Notes: generated by a model from the sequence alone, not told the origin. Positions 52,466 to 62,372 are shown, counted from the stretch's first letter. The stretch: DNA of 64,000 nucleotides from Thalassospira marina (GCF_002844375.1 NZ_CP024200.1:468501-532500), one strand, 5' to 3'. Translations and numbers: made by a program.

Positions 52466-53635
52466 TTAAAACAACCGGGATGTTATATCCTCAAGCATCC
52501 TGATTGCGGCATTGCCGTCCCATCCCGCCGGGCGAAACGGGCTGGGGGTGTTTTGCAATGCCTGTGCGGTCTGTTGTGGCAAATCATGCGGTGTCGCATG
52601 AAGAAAACCACAATGTGCCATCGCGTGCGGGCGTTCGGTGCGTGGACGCAGGATTACGGTGCGTTTGCCAAGGTAGGCGCATTCTTCAAGGATACCGCCT
52701 GAATCCGTTATCACCAGTTTGGCCTGATGTAACTGCGCCATAAAATCGGGATAGGTAAGCGCGGGCAGCAGGCAAATGTTACCGGGCGTTTGTTTTGCCC
52801 AATCCGTTTTTTCAATTTGTTGTCGGGTACGTGGATGTTGCGGCCAAGTAACCGGGTGATCCTGCGCAATTGCAGAAATGCCAGATAGAATGTCACGAAA
52901 CCGGCCAAGCGGCGCCAGATTTTCCGCGCGGTGAATGGTTACAAGAATGGGGTGCTGGCCGCCCGCGACGGCATCGGCACCGTCCGCGGTTGCGGTTGCA
53001 GGCGCGAGTGGGGCCCATCGCACCAGCGTATCGATCATGATATTGCCGGTTACGGCGATGCGATCTGTCGAAATGCCTTCGGCCACCAGGTTTGCCAGTG
53101 CCGTATCATCCGGCGCCCAAAGATACTGGCAAATATGGTCCAGTTCCCGTCGATTGGCTTCTTCGGCGATGGCATCGCTACCGCCGCGTAAGCCTGCTTC
53201 GAGGTGAAATAACGAAACTCCCTGTCTGGCGGCAGCCCGTGTAATACCAACGGAACCATTCACATCGCCAATCGCAATGCTGGCCGTGGGTGGCGCGGTT
53301 TTGACCAGCCGTTCATAGGCATGGGCTGCGGCGGAAATAACCGTTTCGCGCCAGTCAGAATTGGTTGCGCCATTATCGACGGAATTCCGGTTTTGTCCGG
53401 CAAGTACCTTGCCAATTCCAAGGTTACAGGCCGGTTCCGGCAGGCCAAGGGCAAGGCGCTGGTTTTGCGATAAGGTATCGTCCCAATGCTGGCCAGTATC
53501 GACCAGTCGCAGGTGAAACGGCCAATCGCCTGCATTTTCCTGCCAGGCGGCATAAAGGCCTGCTGCCTTGATGATATTGGGCCGGGTACCAAACACCAGA
53601 TCGATTATTTTTTTGTCCTTGTCTGTGCTTGGCAT
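52466..53635 (-). CDS. UDP-N-acetylglucosamine 2-epimerase family protein
   Basis: This 389-residue non-hydrolysing 2-epimerase homologue has FGTRPNIIKAAGL at the start, IGDVNGSVG, LFHLEAGLRGG, LVTIHRAENLAPLGRF and DSGGILEECAYLGKRTVILR followed by TERP. The family supplies ManNAc or related sugars for surface polysaccharides. GTRPNIIK replaces the usual GTRPEAIK, and the central HxEAGLR is present. The start at 53635 is chosen by homology, since no strong ribosome-binding site is visible; an upstream start at 53719 adds a poorly conserved 28 residues. Confidence 0.85.
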   Translation of the reverse strand: MPSTDKDKKIIDLVFGTRPNIIKAAGLYAAWQENAGDWPFHLRLVDTGQHWDDTLSQNQRLALGLPEPACNLGIGKVLAGQNRNSVDNGATNSDWRETVISAAAHAYERLVKTAPPTASIAIGDVNGSVGITRAAARQGVSLFHLEAGLRGGSDAIAEEANRRELDHICQYLWAPDDTALANLVAEGISTDRIAVTGNIMIDTLVRWAPLAPATATADGADAVAGGQHPILVTIHRAENLAPLGRFRDILSGISAIAQDHPVTWPQHPRTRQQIEKTDWAKQTPGNICLLPALTYPDFMAQLHQAKLVITDSGGILEECAYLGKRTVILRPRTERPHAMAHCGFLHATPHDLPQQTAQALQNTPSPFRPAGWDGNAAIRMLEDITSRLF

Positions 53636-53873
53636 TGTGGTGGTGGCCCGCTTTGCTGTGGGAAGGTGTTTATATAGGTTGGTATGGCGTACGGGGTGCA
53701 AGTCAGGCAAAAATAGCATGACGAAATTTTCGTTAATGAAATTGAAATGCGCAAATGTGTTGCATAACGAAAATTCCTTGACTTGCGGGCGATGTTATCT
53801 GACTTTTATCAAAACTGAATGTGCACGGCATGTATTTGTCATAAAAAGTCGCTGATGCACCGGGAGGAACGAA

Positions 53874-55367
53874 ATGTCAGACAAGAAATATATCCTTGCG
53901 ATCGATCAGGGGACAACCAGTTCGCGCGCGATTGTTTTTAACCGTGATGGTAAATCCGTGGCGGTTGCGCAGCGCGAATTTCCCCAGCATTTCCCCAATT
54001 CCGGCTGGGTGGAACATGACCCGGAAGATTTATGGGATACGGTTGTTGAAACCTGCCGCGAGGCACTGTCGCATGTTGATATTGCCGACATCGCGGCGAT
54101 TGGCATAACCAACCAGCGTGAAACCACCATTGTCTGGGACCGTAAAACCGGCAAGCCGGTTTATAACGCCATTGTCTGGCAGGATCGCCGCACGGCTGCG
54201 TTGTGCCGTGATCTGCGGAACCGTGATGCGGGCCTGGAACAGAAAATCAACGCCAAAAGTGGCCTGTTGATTGACCCGTATTTTTCCGCCACCAAAATCG
54301 CCTGGATTTTGGACCATGTAACCGGTTCGCGCGCCCGGGCCGAGCAGGGCGATTTGGCCTTTGGCACGGTAGACAGCTTTTTGTTGTGGCGCCTGACCGG
54401 TGGCAAAGCGCATGCGACCGACGCGACGAATGCGGCGCGCACCAATCTTTACAATATTCGTGAAGACAAATGGGATGCGGAACTGTGTGACATTTTCCGC
54501 GTCCCCCGGCAGATGTTGCCGGAAGTCAAGGATTGCGCGGCTGATTTCGGCAAGACCGAAAAGGACCTGTTTGGTGCGGAAATCCCGGTTTATGGCATTG
54601 CAGGTGACCAGCAGGCCGCTGCCTTTGGTCAGTGCTGCTTTAATCCTGGTGAGATTAAAAGCACCTATGGCACTGGCTGCTTTGTGATTTTAAATACAGG
54701 CGATGAAGCCGTTACCTCCCAGCACCGCCTCTTAACCACGATTGGTTATCGCCTGAATGGCAAAATCAGCTATGCCATGGAAGGTGCAATTTTCGTTGCC
54801 GGTGCTGCTGTGCAATGGCTGCGTGATGGTTTGGGTATTATTAAATCCGCTGCCGAAACCGAAGGTCTTGCCGCCGATATTGCCGATAACCGCGGTGTTT
54901 ACATGGTCCCGGCTTTTACCGGCCTGGGTGCACCCTATTGGGATGCTGATGCGCGTGGTGCCGTATTTGGCCTGACGCGTGATACCGGCCCGCGCGAATT
55001 TGTTCGTGCGGCCCTTGAAAGCGTTTGTTACCAGACATTCGATTTGTTTGATGCCATGGCGGCAGATGGTGTGGCACCCAAGGCTGTTCGTGTGGATGGC
55101 GGTATGGTCGCCAATGACTGGATTTGCCAGTATCTGGCCGATATTCTGGCGATTGATGTTGAACGCCCGCAAATCACCGAAACAACCGCCCTTGGTGCGG
55201 CGTGCCTTGCCGGTTTGCAGGCCGGGCTGTTTTCCGATCTGGATGAAATTCGCAGTCGTTGGAAGCTTGATGCGAAATTTTCGCCCAAAATGGCACAACC
55301 CCAGCGGGATCATGTCCTGGTCGGATGGCGTGATGCGGTTGCGCGGGTGCGCACTGGCGACGAATAG
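53874..55367 (+). CDS. glpK: Glycerol kinase
   Basis: This 497-residue FGGY kinase has the full glycerol-kinase set: LAIDQGTTSSRAIVFNRDG, GWVEHDPEDLW, GITNQRETTIVWDRKTG, DATNAARTNLYNI, GIAGDQQAAAFGQC and TYGTGCFVILNTG. It phosphorylates glycerol to sn-glycerol 3-phosphate. GGGAGGA precedes the ATG, after a 238-bp AT-rich upstream region. No glycerol transporter or GlpD gene is adjacent; the GlpD-like gene in this window belongs to the erythritol operon. Confidence 0.97.
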   Translation: MSDKKYILAIDQGTTSSRAIVFNRDGKSVAVAQREFPQHFPNSGWVEHDPEDLWDTVVETCREALSHVDIADIAAIGITNQRETTIVWDRKTGKPVYNAIVWQDRRTAALCRDLRNRDAGLEQKINAKSGLLIDPYFSATKIAWILDHVTGSRARAEQGDLAFGTVDSFLLWRLTGGKAHATDATNAARTNLYNIREDKWDAELCDIFRVPRQMLPEVKDCAADFGKTEKDLFGAEIPVYGIAGDQQAAAFGQCCFNPGEIKSTYGTGCFVILNTGDEAVTSQHRLLTTIGYRLNGKISYAMEGAIFVAGAAVQWLRDGLGIIKSAAETEGLAADIADNRGVYMVPAFTGLGAPYWDADARGAVFGLTRDTGPREFVRAALESVCYQTFDLFDAMAADGVAPKAVRVDGGMVANDWICQYLADILAIDVERPQITETTALGAACLAGLQAGLFSDLDEIRSRWKLDAKFSPKMAQPQRDHVLVGWRDAVARVRTGDE

Positions 55368-55425
55368 GGTTGCGTCAAGCTGGCTGGTCAGCGCGAAAAT
55401 CCCCCTATAGTATGAATATGGATCG

Positions 55426-55451
55426 GGCGGCACGGGCTTGTGCCGCCTTTT
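55426..55451 (+). terminator. Intrinsic terminator after glpK
   Basis: GGCGGCAC at 55426-55433 pairs with GTGCCGCC at 55440-55447, followed by TTTT. It separates glpK from the AEC transporter gene. Confidence 0.8.
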
Positions 55452-55519
55452 CCTTGTGCGGCAATGTTCTGTTTGTCGGGGATGATATAACGCGCAGCCA
55501 TGCTGTGCCTGGGGGATGA

Positions 55520-56464
55520 ATGCTGGATTTGATCTTCAGTAAGGTTGGGCCCGTCTTTTTGACGATCTTGTGTGGATATCTGTTGATGCGTTCCCGCATC
55601 CTGTCACGCGATGGCATTCCCGTTCTGGCCCGCATCGCGATGAATGTATTTATCCCGGCCATGCTGTTTCAAACCCTGTCGCAATCAGACATTCGTGCCC
55701 ATTTTGATTTGCGCCTGTGGGGTGCATATTATGGCGGCGCACTTTTGAATTATGCGCTGGTTTATTTCACCGCCCGCTTCACCCTTGGGGCCAAAAACGA
55801 CGAGGCCGCAATCACGGCCGTGGGTGGTGTCTTTTCCAATGTTGTGCTGTTGGGTATCCCGCTGGTTCAGGCGGTTTATGGTGAAGAAGGCCTTGTGCCC
55901 CTGCTGATCGTGCTGGCCATTCACCCGCTCACATTGCTGGGCATTACCATTTTTCTGGTCGAAGGCAGCCGAACATCGGGTGAAACCCGGTTGGCAAATG
56001 TTGCGGGCAGTATGGTGCGGGTTCTTAAAAATCCGATCATTATTGCCATTATTGCCGGGGTGGCGGCATCGCTCGTGGGGTTGAAACTGCCTGAAATTGC
56101 CAATAATACGCTGGAACGTTTTCGTGTTGCCGGGCCAACGGTGGCGCTGCTTTTGGTGGGGTGTGGCCTTTATGGGCAAAGTGTGCGCGGTAATCTTAAG
56201 GCCAGCCTGATTTGCACCTGTGCCAAAATGTTCATTCAGCCGGTATTGGTGTTTTCTGTCGCCTATTTCGTGTTTGACCTGCCGCCGCTCTGGTTAACGG
56301 TGGTAACCATCATGGCTGCTTTGCCGGCGGGGGCCAATGTCGCCATTTTGGCAGGCAACTACCAAATCTGTATCGACCGCTCGGCAACCACTATTCTGAT
56401 CACAACCTTGATCAGTGTTATCACCCTGCCGCTTCTTGTGCTTTATGCCGGGGTTCAGCCATAA
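55520..56464 (+). CDS. AEC (auxin efflux carrier) family transporter
   Basis: This 314-residue membrane protein has about ten hydrophobic segments in two similar halves: VGPVFLTILCGYLLMRSRIL, IAMNVFIPAMLFQTLSQ, VFSNVVLLGIPLVQAVYGEE and, near the end, VTIMAALPAGANVAILAGNY. Members export or take up organic acids, amino acids or similar solutes; the substrate here is unknown. GGGGGA precedes the start. Its 3' end overlaps the convergent oxidoreductase gene by ten bases. Confidence 0.88.
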   Translation: MLDLIFSKVGPVFLTILCGYLLMRSRILSRDGIPVLARIAMNVFIPAMLFQTLSQSDIRAHFDLRLWGAYYGGALLNYALVYFTARFTLGAKNDEAAITAVGGVFSNVVLLGIPLVQAVYGEEGLVPLLIVLAIHPLTLLGITIFLVEGSRTSGETRLANVAGSMVRVLKNPIIIAIIAGVAASLVGLKLPEIANNTLERFRVAGPTVALLLVGCGLYGQSVRGNLKASLICTCAKMFIQPVLVFSVAYFVFDLPPLWLTVVTIMAALPAGANVAILAGNYQICIDRSATTILITTLISVITLPLLVLYAGVQP

Positions 56465-58605
56465 GCTGCGGTTAAAATCAACCGGCATAGGTCGATTTCA
56501 TCCTGCGCCGTTGGTGGTAGTAATGCACCGTTTTGCGTGTGCAATGGCTTGCCCTGCACACGCTGGATAAAGCATTCAAGTGCCTCCGCATGGCCTTTTT
56601 GTGGGGGTCTGCTCAAAAGTTTTCCGCTGCGCTGAACGGTTCTTTTGCCATTTGCTGAAATGACCAGTTTGTGCCAATCGATCAGTTCAATTGTTGTGTT
56701 GGGCGCGGTAATATGCAGCCGTTCCTTTGGGTCGCGCTTATGCCCGCCATGGGCGTAATGCACGGTGGCGTGGCTGTTATCGGCAAACTGGATTTCCCAT
56801 ATGCTGTCCCCGCGTTCGTGGTTGATCCAGTGACATGTGATGTCGCGGATGGGTGATTTTGCCAGCGCGCTGATCAGATCAATAAAGTGGCTGATCTCGC
56901 CAATCGTTCGGCCACCGTGTTGGGGCTGCATTAGCCAATGATCGGTGGGCAAGGGGGACAGCCGTACTTGATAGGAAAAATGTTTGGGCCCGTCCGGCAA
57001 AGCATTTTGCATTTGTGAGCTAAAGGGCGCATAGCGCCGATTATGCCCTACCATCAAAACGTGGCCTGGGGTGGTTGCCAGCGCCGCTTCCTGCAAGACA
57101 TCCAACTGCTTCAGGCTGACGGCAAGGGGTTTTTCCACCCACACATGTTTGCCATGTTCGAGTGCTTTTGCGGCAAGGTCCGCGTGGCTGTCATGGCGGG
57201 TGGCAATGATAACGGCATTAATTTCCGGGTTGTCAAAAATCTGCTGGGGATCGCTTATGGCTTCGGCGCCCGGTACGCGGCGGCAGGCACCCATCGCCGC
57301 CAGGCCGCGGGTGCTGGCGATATATCTGATGGCGATATCGGGCATTTGTTTTAAGGCTGGCAACAGGGTGGCGCCAGTGAAATTACCGGCACCAATAATG
57401 CCCAGGGTCACAGTCCCGCTTTGTGGTTTTGGCGTGGCCATAGCTGATGCAGGGCGCGCAATTACGGGTTCTTCATTATCCTCTTGGGCATTGTATTCAA
57501 TCACGGTTGCCAGTGGTGATGTGCCACCATGTGGCGTGGTTGCGGCATCCAAAAGCGGAATTCTGGCTTCAATCAGTTTCGCCGGGTTAATCCGCTGGTC
57601 TGCCATCAGGTCCAGCACGGCCTGCATATTGCGTTTGATCGTCCATCTTGCATAGCCAATCGGGTAATCTTGGCCCAGCTGTTCATAGCTGGGGTCATAA
57701 CGGCCGGGGCCATAGGACCGGACCTGTCGAAGGGTGATTTCTTTGCGAAATAACGGCCCGCGATCTCCACCCGGTTTGATATCGCCCACACAAACGATAA
57801 TCCCGCGATCCCGGCATAACGGTGCGGCGACGTTAATGAGTGCGCCGTTTTGGTCAGATGCACATAATAATACGGCATCAAAACCAGCGCCGTGGGTTAT
57901 CTCCCTCAGTTGGCCTGGGGGGATATTGGCAGCGTTTTCAAAACAGCCCATTGCGCCGCTTTCCTTTGCGGTTGCAAGGCGGCTTTTTTGCGGGTCAATG
58001 GCGATAACCCGTGCGCCTGCCGCAATTGCCAACTGAATGGCAAGTTGTCCGATCAGGCCGCAACCAACAACGGCAACGGTCATGCCAATACCAATTTCGC
58101 TCTGCCGTATGGCATGCAGGGCAATACAGGCAAGGGTGGTGAAAACGCCGTTCTCGTCACTGACGTTATCGGGGATCGGGCAGGCAAGGTTTTGGGGAAC
58201 GACATTCCATTCGGCATGTCGGGCAAAATCGATCCCGCCACAAGCTACACGCATGCCTTTTGCAAAGCCCTGAACACCCTCGCCAATTTCTTCGATAATA
58301 CCGCAGCAGGCATAACCTGCGGCAATCGGCTGATCCAGGCGGTGTTGTACGGCATTGCGGGTTGCGGCAATGCCATCGCGGCGCAGCTTGTCAAAAACCT
58401 GTGCGCTTAAATCGGGGCGTTTAAGTGCCTTTGCCAGCAGGGGCATGCGTGTTTCGGCATTTTGCGTTGCTTCGGTGCCCGGGCTGATTACCGATAGGCT
58501 CGTTCTGATCAAAATATGTCCAGGTTGCAGGGCAGGGACGGGGCATTGCGCCACCTTCACCTGCTTTTCACCTGGAAAACGCAGCAGGGCCTGCATCGTC
58601 GCCAT
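56455..58605 (-). CDS. Bidomain oxidoreductase: zinc-type alcohol dehydrogenase fused to Gfo/Idh/MocA
   Basis: This 716-residue protein joins two dehydrogenases. Residues ~1-345 are a medium-chain dehydrogenase (VVGCGLIGQLAIQLAIAAGA as the nucleotide fold). Residues ~400-716 are a Gfo/Idh/MocA enzyme (LGIIGAGNFTGATLLPALKQ; AVIIATRHDSHADLAAKAL; the EKP motif in HVWVEKPLAV). Such fusions are found in surface polysaccharide clusters and probably act on nucleotide sugars. The N-terminal half lacks an obvious GHE zinc motif. A glycosyltransferase gene is divergent 180 bp away, which supports a polysaccharide role. GGGGAAAA precedes the ATG. Confidence 0.88.
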   Translation of the reverse strand: MATMQALLRFPGEKQVKVAQCPVPALQPGHILIRTSLSVISPGTEATQNAETRMPLLAKALKRPDLSAQVFDKLRRDGIAATRNAVQHRLDQPIAAGYACCGIIEEIGEGVQGFAKGMRVACGGIDFARHAEWNVVPQNLACPIPDNVSDENGVFTTLACIALHAIRQSEIGIGMTVAVVGCGLIGQLAIQLAIAAGARVIAIDPQKSRLATAKESGAMGCFENAANIPPGQLREITHGAGFDAVLLCASDQNGALINVAAPLCRDRGIIVCVGDIKPGGDRGPLFRKEITLRQVRSYGPGRYDPSYEQLGQDYPIGYARWTIKRNMQAVLDLMADQRINPAKLIEARIPLLDAATTPHGGTSPLATVIEYNAQEDNEEPVIARPASAMATPKPQSGTVTLGIIGAGNFTGATLLPALKQMPDIAIRYIASTRGLAAMGACRRVPGAEAISDPQQIFDNPEINAVIIATRHDSHADLAAKALEHGKHVWVEKPLAVSLKQLDVLQEAALATTPGHVLMVGHNRRYAPFSSQMQNALPDGPKHFSYQVRLSPLPTDHWLMQPQHGGRTIGEISHFIDLISALAKSPIRDITCHWINHERGDSIWEIQFADNSHATVHYAHGGHKRDPKERLHITAPNTTIELIDWHKLVISANGKRTVQRSGKLLSRPPQKGHAEALECFIQRVQGKPLHTQNGALLPPTAQDEIDLCRLILTAAYG

Positions 58606-58785
58606 ATATCGATTTTCCCCCGAAATACCCGTTTGGGCTGTATTCTTCGTGCAGGATTAAATCATACAGATGGCGCATCGTCGATCAGTGATTGACGGAA
58701 CAGGCCGGTGTCGCTAGCAACAGTCCCTATGTGAAACAGCACAGCGATCCGCTGGTTTTCGGGTTGCGTCTAACTGGAATATAGC

Positions 58786-59949
58786 ATGTCAAATTCCCGC
58801 ACGCCGAATGCCGCATCAAAACGCAAAAAGCTGTTATTTGTCTGCAGCGAGGACTGGTATTTCGTCTCGCACCGCATGGCGCTGGCGCGTGCGGCACAGG
58901 TCCGTGGCTGGGAAATTGTTGTGGCCTGCCGTAAAAATCAGGCCGCCGAGTTGCTTCTGGCCGAAGGTTTCAGGGTCATCGACCTTAATATCTCGCGGGG
59001 CGGCTTAAGCCCGGTTTCCTCGCTGAAAACGGTTTCACATCTGATCTCCATTTTCCGCCGTGAAAAGCCCGATGTAATTGTTAATGTCGCTATTCAATGC
59101 GTCATTCTTTCTACCCTGGCCGGGTTGCTTGTCGGCGCGCGCCGTATTGTCAATATGGTCACGGGGCTTGGTTTTGTTTTTGTTTCAAACGGGCGCAAGG
59201 CCAAAATCATTCGTGCAATTGTATGTCGCGTGTTGCGGTTCTACGCCTGCTTCAAATCGGTACAGGTCATTGTCCAGAATCAGGATGACGAGGAATTAAT
59301 GGCATTTCTCGGTTTCCGTTCCCAGAACTTGTCTCTGATCCGGGGTTCTGGTGTGGATATGCAAAAATACTTTCCTGTTGATAAGCTTACCGAACAGGAA
59401 GCCCAGGGTCAGCCCAAAACGGCTATTTTTGTCGCCCGGATGTTGTGGTCCAAGGGGCTGGGGGAACTGGTCGCTGCCATTCGGCTGATGGCGGAAAAGG
59501 GCGTCCATTACCGCTTTTTGCTGGTTGGGGATGTCGACCTTGCCAATCCGGACAGCGCAACGGTTGACGACCTTGAAACCTGGCAAAAAGAAGGGCTGGT
59601 GGAATGGCTTGGTAAACGTAGCGATATTCCAACCCTGCTTCAGCAGGCTGACTTGGCAGTTTTGCCATCCTGGCGGGAAGGTTTGCCAAAATCACTGATT
59701 GAGGCTGCGGCCTGTCGCCTTGCAATGATCGCAACAGATGTGCCGGGATGCCGCGAGATCGTCCGCCATAACGATACCGGCTTGCTGGTAAAGCTGGGCG
59801 ATGCCCAAGCCCTTGCCGATGCCATTGAACGGCTGATGGAAAATAACGACTTTCGTAACAATTTGGCTGCTAACGCCTATTTTCTGGTTAAGAACGAGCT
59901 GTGCGATGCCGTTGTCGTTCAGAAAACCCTTCAGGTGATCGAAGGATAA
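58786..59949 (+). CDS. Family 4-type glycosyltransferase (GT-B fold)
   Basis: This 387-residue glycosyltransferase has an N-terminal acceptor domain (LLFVCSEDWYFVSHRMALAR) and a C-terminal GT4 domain: FVARMLWSKGLGELVAAIRL, and the nucleotide-sugar site EGLPKSLIEAAACRLAMIAT followed by DVPGCREIV (the E-x7-E motif). A hydrophobic stretch near 108-120 may associate with the membrane. It is probably part of lipopolysaccharide, capsule or O-antigen assembly along with the divergent bidomain oxidoreductase. The ribosome-binding site (TGGAAT) is weak. Confidence 0.9.
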   Translation: MSNSRTPNAASKRKKLLFVCSEDWYFVSHRMALARAAQVRGWEIVVACRKNQAAELLLAEGFRVIDLNISRGGLSPVSSLKTVSHLISIFRREKPDVIVNVAIQCVILSTLAGLLVGARRIVNMVTGLGFVFVSNGRKAKIIRAIVCRVLRFYACFKSVQVIVQNQDDEELMAFLGFRSQNLSLIRGSGVDMQKYFPVDKLTEQEAQGQPKTAIFVARMLWSKGLGELVAAIRLMAEKGVHYRFLLVGDVDLANPDSATVDDLETWQKEGLVEWLGKRSDIPTLLQQADLAVLPSWREGLPKSLIEAAACRLAMIATDVPGCREIVRHNDTGLLVKLGDAQALADAIERLMENNDFRNNLAANAYFLVKNELCDAVVVQKTLQVIEG

Positions 59950-60021
59950 ATCCGCATATTGTGAATGCATGAAGGACGTGTTTCCGGCTTGGAAGCACCA
60001 GTGCAACTTTTTTCGTTTTCC

Positions 60022-60037
60022 ATATTGTATACAATAT
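60022..60037. promoter_or_regulatory. 16-bp perfect palindrome, probable GntR/FCD operator of the hydroxyproline operon
   Basis: ATATTGTATACAATAT is fully self-complementary and lies 84-99 bp before the first operon gene. TTGTATACAA is the kind of site bound by FadR/FCD-type GntR regulators, and such a regulator is encoded at 63541 behind the operon. Confidence 0.65.
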
Positions 60038-60120
60038 TCAAATGTGCGATATCTGGTTTCAGGCAAATCAGCGGACGTTCCCGTGGGGTGTGACCGCGTA
60101 TCGGAAAAAGGAATTTTGTT

Positions 60121-61017
60121 ATGCAGGTAAGCTGGACTGGTGTGTTCCCCGCTGTAGCGACCCAGATGTTCGAAGATGGCTCGATCGATTTTGATATGAC
60201 CGCCAAACAGATCGAATCTTTGATCGATGCTGGCGTTGATGGCCTTGTGATGCTGGGCTCGGTTGGTGAAAACACCACCCTTGAAATGGACGAAAAAATC
60301 GCCGTCCTTAAACTTGCTGTCGAAATCACCAAGGGCCGCATTCCGGTTCTTTCCGGTGTTGCCGAAACCACCACGGCAGGTGCAATCAAATATGCCCAGA
60401 AATGCGAAGAACTGGGTGCCGATGGCCTGATGCTTCTGCCCGGCATGATTTACACCGCTGATACCCGCGAAAATCTGGCGCATTTCCGCGCTGTGGCGGC
60501 CAAAACCGCGCTGCCGATCATGATTTATAACAATCCGGGTGCCTATCGCATCGACATCAAACCCGAAGAATTCAACCAGCTTGCCGATGTTGAAAATCTG
60601 GTCGCGATCAAGGAAAGCTCGGGTGATCCGCGCCGTATCACCGATATCTATAATGCCTGTGGTGATCGCTTTGTTCTGTTCTGCGGCATGGATGATCTGG
60701 TTATGGAAACCCAGGTCCTGGGTGCTGTGGGCTGGATTTCCGGCTTTACCGATGCTTTCCCGGCAGAATCCGTTGGCCTGTGGAAGCTCCTGACCGAGGG
60801 CAAATATGCCGAAGCCGTCAAGATTTACCGCTGGTTCACCCCGGTTCTGCACATGGATGTACATGCAAAGCTGGTTCAGTACATCAAGCTTGCCCAGGCC
60901 ATGACCGGTGTTGGCAAGGAATATGTTCGTGCCCCGCGCCTGACCCTGGTTGGCGAAGAACGCGAAACCATCACCGCGATCATTCAAAAGGCCATCGACA
61001 CGCGTCCGTCACTGTGA
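60121..61017 (+). CDS. DapA-family lyase, probable 1-pyrroline-4-hydroxy-2-carboxylate deaminase
   Basis: This 298-residue DHDPS-family barrel has the Schiff-base K164 (LVAIKESSGDPRRI), Y136 (IMIYNNPGAY) and the carboxylate-binding GSVGENTTLEMDEK. Beside a D-hydroxyproline dehydrogenase and a hydroxyproline epimerase the expected reaction is deamination of 1-pyrroline-4-hydroxy-2-carboxylate to 2-oxoglutarate semialdehyde. Plain dihydrodipicolinate synthase is unlikely in this operon. The candidate GntR palindrome is upstream and a hairpin follows before the next gene. Confidence 0.87.
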   Translation: MQVSWTGVFPAVATQMFEDGSIDFDMTAKQIESLIDAGVDGLVMLGSVGENTTLEMDEKIAVLKLAVEITKGRIPVLSGVAETTTAGAIKYAQKCEELGADGLMLLPGMIYTADTRENLAHFRAVAAKTALPIMIYNNPGAYRIDIKPEEFNQLADVENLVAIKESSGDPRRITDIYNACGDRFVLFCGMDDLVMETQVLGAVGWISGFTDAFPAESVGLWKLLTEGKYAEAVKIYRWFTPVLHMDVHAKLVQYIKLAQAMTGVGKEYVRAPRLTLVGEERETITAIIQKAIDTRPSL

Positions 61018-61047
61018 TTGTGTGTCGCTAACGCCTGCATCTTGGCA

Positions 61048-61082
61048 CAAACCGGCAGGTCACATTCTGCCCTGCCGGTTTG
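61048..61082 (+). promoter_or_regulatory. Hairpin between deaminase and dehydrogenase genes of the hydroxyproline operon
   Basis: CAAACCGGCAGG at 61048-61059 pairs perfectly with CCTGCCGGTTTG at 61071-61082. There is no immediate T-run (AAGCCATTGTTTTG follows), so it probably allows partial termination or stabilises the upstream mRNA. Confidence 0.55.
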
Positions 61083-61124
61083 AAGCCATTGTTTTGCTGT
61101 CATTTTCTGGGTGATGAGGTCCCG

Positions 61125-62372
61125 ATGTCTGACCCGCAACATGTTCTTGTCATTGGTGCCGGAATTGTGGGGGTTAATGTCGGTCTTGCCCTGCAAAAAC
61201 GCGGCTTTACCGTTACCCTGGCCGATAAGGGCGAGCCGGGGCGTGCCACATCGTTTGGCAATGCCGGTGGTCTCGCCGTAAGCGAATGCGCACCTATTTC
61301 CATGCCCGGCACCTTGAAAAATGTTCCGGGCTGGTTGATGGACCCTACCGGTCCGTTAACATTGCGTCTGTCCTATTTGCCTAAAATGCTGCCCTGGCTG
61401 CTGCGTTTTATGGCCGCTGGCCGCCGCAGCCGTGTCGAACAAATTGCAACCGAACTGGCCGCCATCCTGCATTCCGCATGGGATGATTATGATCCGCTGT
61501 TTCGCGATGCCAAGCTGCAGGATGCAGTGTTCCGCGATGGCGCAATGGCGGTTTACCGCAGTGAACAGGGCCGGCGCGGTGACGACTATTATACCGATCT
61601 GCGCCGTCGCAACGGTGTACGCCTGACCGACCTTTCACGCGACGAAGTTTATGACCGCGAACCGGACCTCGCACCGGGTTTTGTCTGTGGCGTGCTGGAA
61701 GAAGACTGGGGCAGGGTGCTTGACCCCTATAAAATCGTCACAGGTCTTTATCAGCTGTTTTTGGACCGTGGCGGAAAATTCAACACCGCTGAAATCACCG
61801 ATTTTGTCTATCAGGATGGCCGTCCGCACGCCGCCATCAATCAGGCTGGCGATAATATCACGTTTGATAGCGTGGTGATCTGTTGTGGTGCCTGGTCGCG
61901 CCATCTCGCCGCCCGTCTGGGCAGCAAAGTGCCCCTAGATACCGAACGCGGATATAACACCACCGTCCCCTATAATGGTGTAACGCTTAATCATATGGTC
62001 ATCAGCCCGGATGACAGCATTGTTCTGACGCCCATGGAAATGGGTATTCGTGTTGGTGGTGCGGTTGAACTTGCCGGTTTGCATGCCGCGCCAGATTACA
62101 GCCGTGCATCTGCCCTGTTTAAAAAGGGCCAGCAAGTTTTCCCCGGGCTGCGTGAAGAAGGCGGCACACAATGGATGGGTTTTCGTCCTTCCATGCCGGA
62201 TTCAAAACCGGTCATTTCCGCAAGTCCCCGGCACGACAATGCCTATTTCGCCTTTGGTCATGGCCATCTTGGGCTGACAATGGGCGCAACCACTGGCCGT
62301 CTTCTGGCTGATCTGGTTGCAGGCCAGCCTGCCAGCATTGATTTGACCCCCTATCGCATCAACCGCTTTTAA
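61125..62372 (+). CDS. FAD-dependent D-hydroxyproline dehydrogenase (DadA-like)
   Basis: This 415-residue D-amino-acid dehydrogenase has the FAD-binding HVLVIGAGIVGVNVGLALQK, the usual SFGNAGGLAVSECAPISMPG, and a C-terminal FAD-site HGHLGLTMGATTGRLLADL. With the epimerase and deaminase genes on either side it should oxidise cis-4-hydroxy-D-proline to 1-pyrroline-4-hydroxy-2-carboxylate. The ATG at 61125 follows GATGAGG; the open frame reaches back to 61080 but that part precedes the FAD motif without similarity. General D-amino-acid oxidation is the alternative. Confidence 0.9.
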   Translation: MSDPQHVLVIGAGIVGVNVGLALQKRGFTVTLADKGEPGRATSFGNAGGLAVSECAPISMPGTLKNVPGWLMDPTGPLTLRLSYLPKMLPWLLRFMAAGRRSRVEQIATELAAILHSAWDDYDPLFRDAKLQDAVFRDGAMAVYRSEQGRRGDDYYTDLRRRNGVRLTDLSRDEVYDREPDLAPGFVCGVLEEDWGRVLDPYKIVTGLYQLFLDRGGKFNTAEITDFVYQDGRPHAAINQAGDNITFDSVVICCGAWSRHLAARLGSKVPLDTERGYNTTVPYNGVTLNHMVISPDDSIVLTPMEMGIRVGGAVELAGLHAAPDYSRASALFKKGQQVFPGLREEGGTQWMGFRPSMPDSKPVISASPRHDNAYFAFGHGHLGLTMGATTGRLLADLVAGQPASIDLTPYRINRF

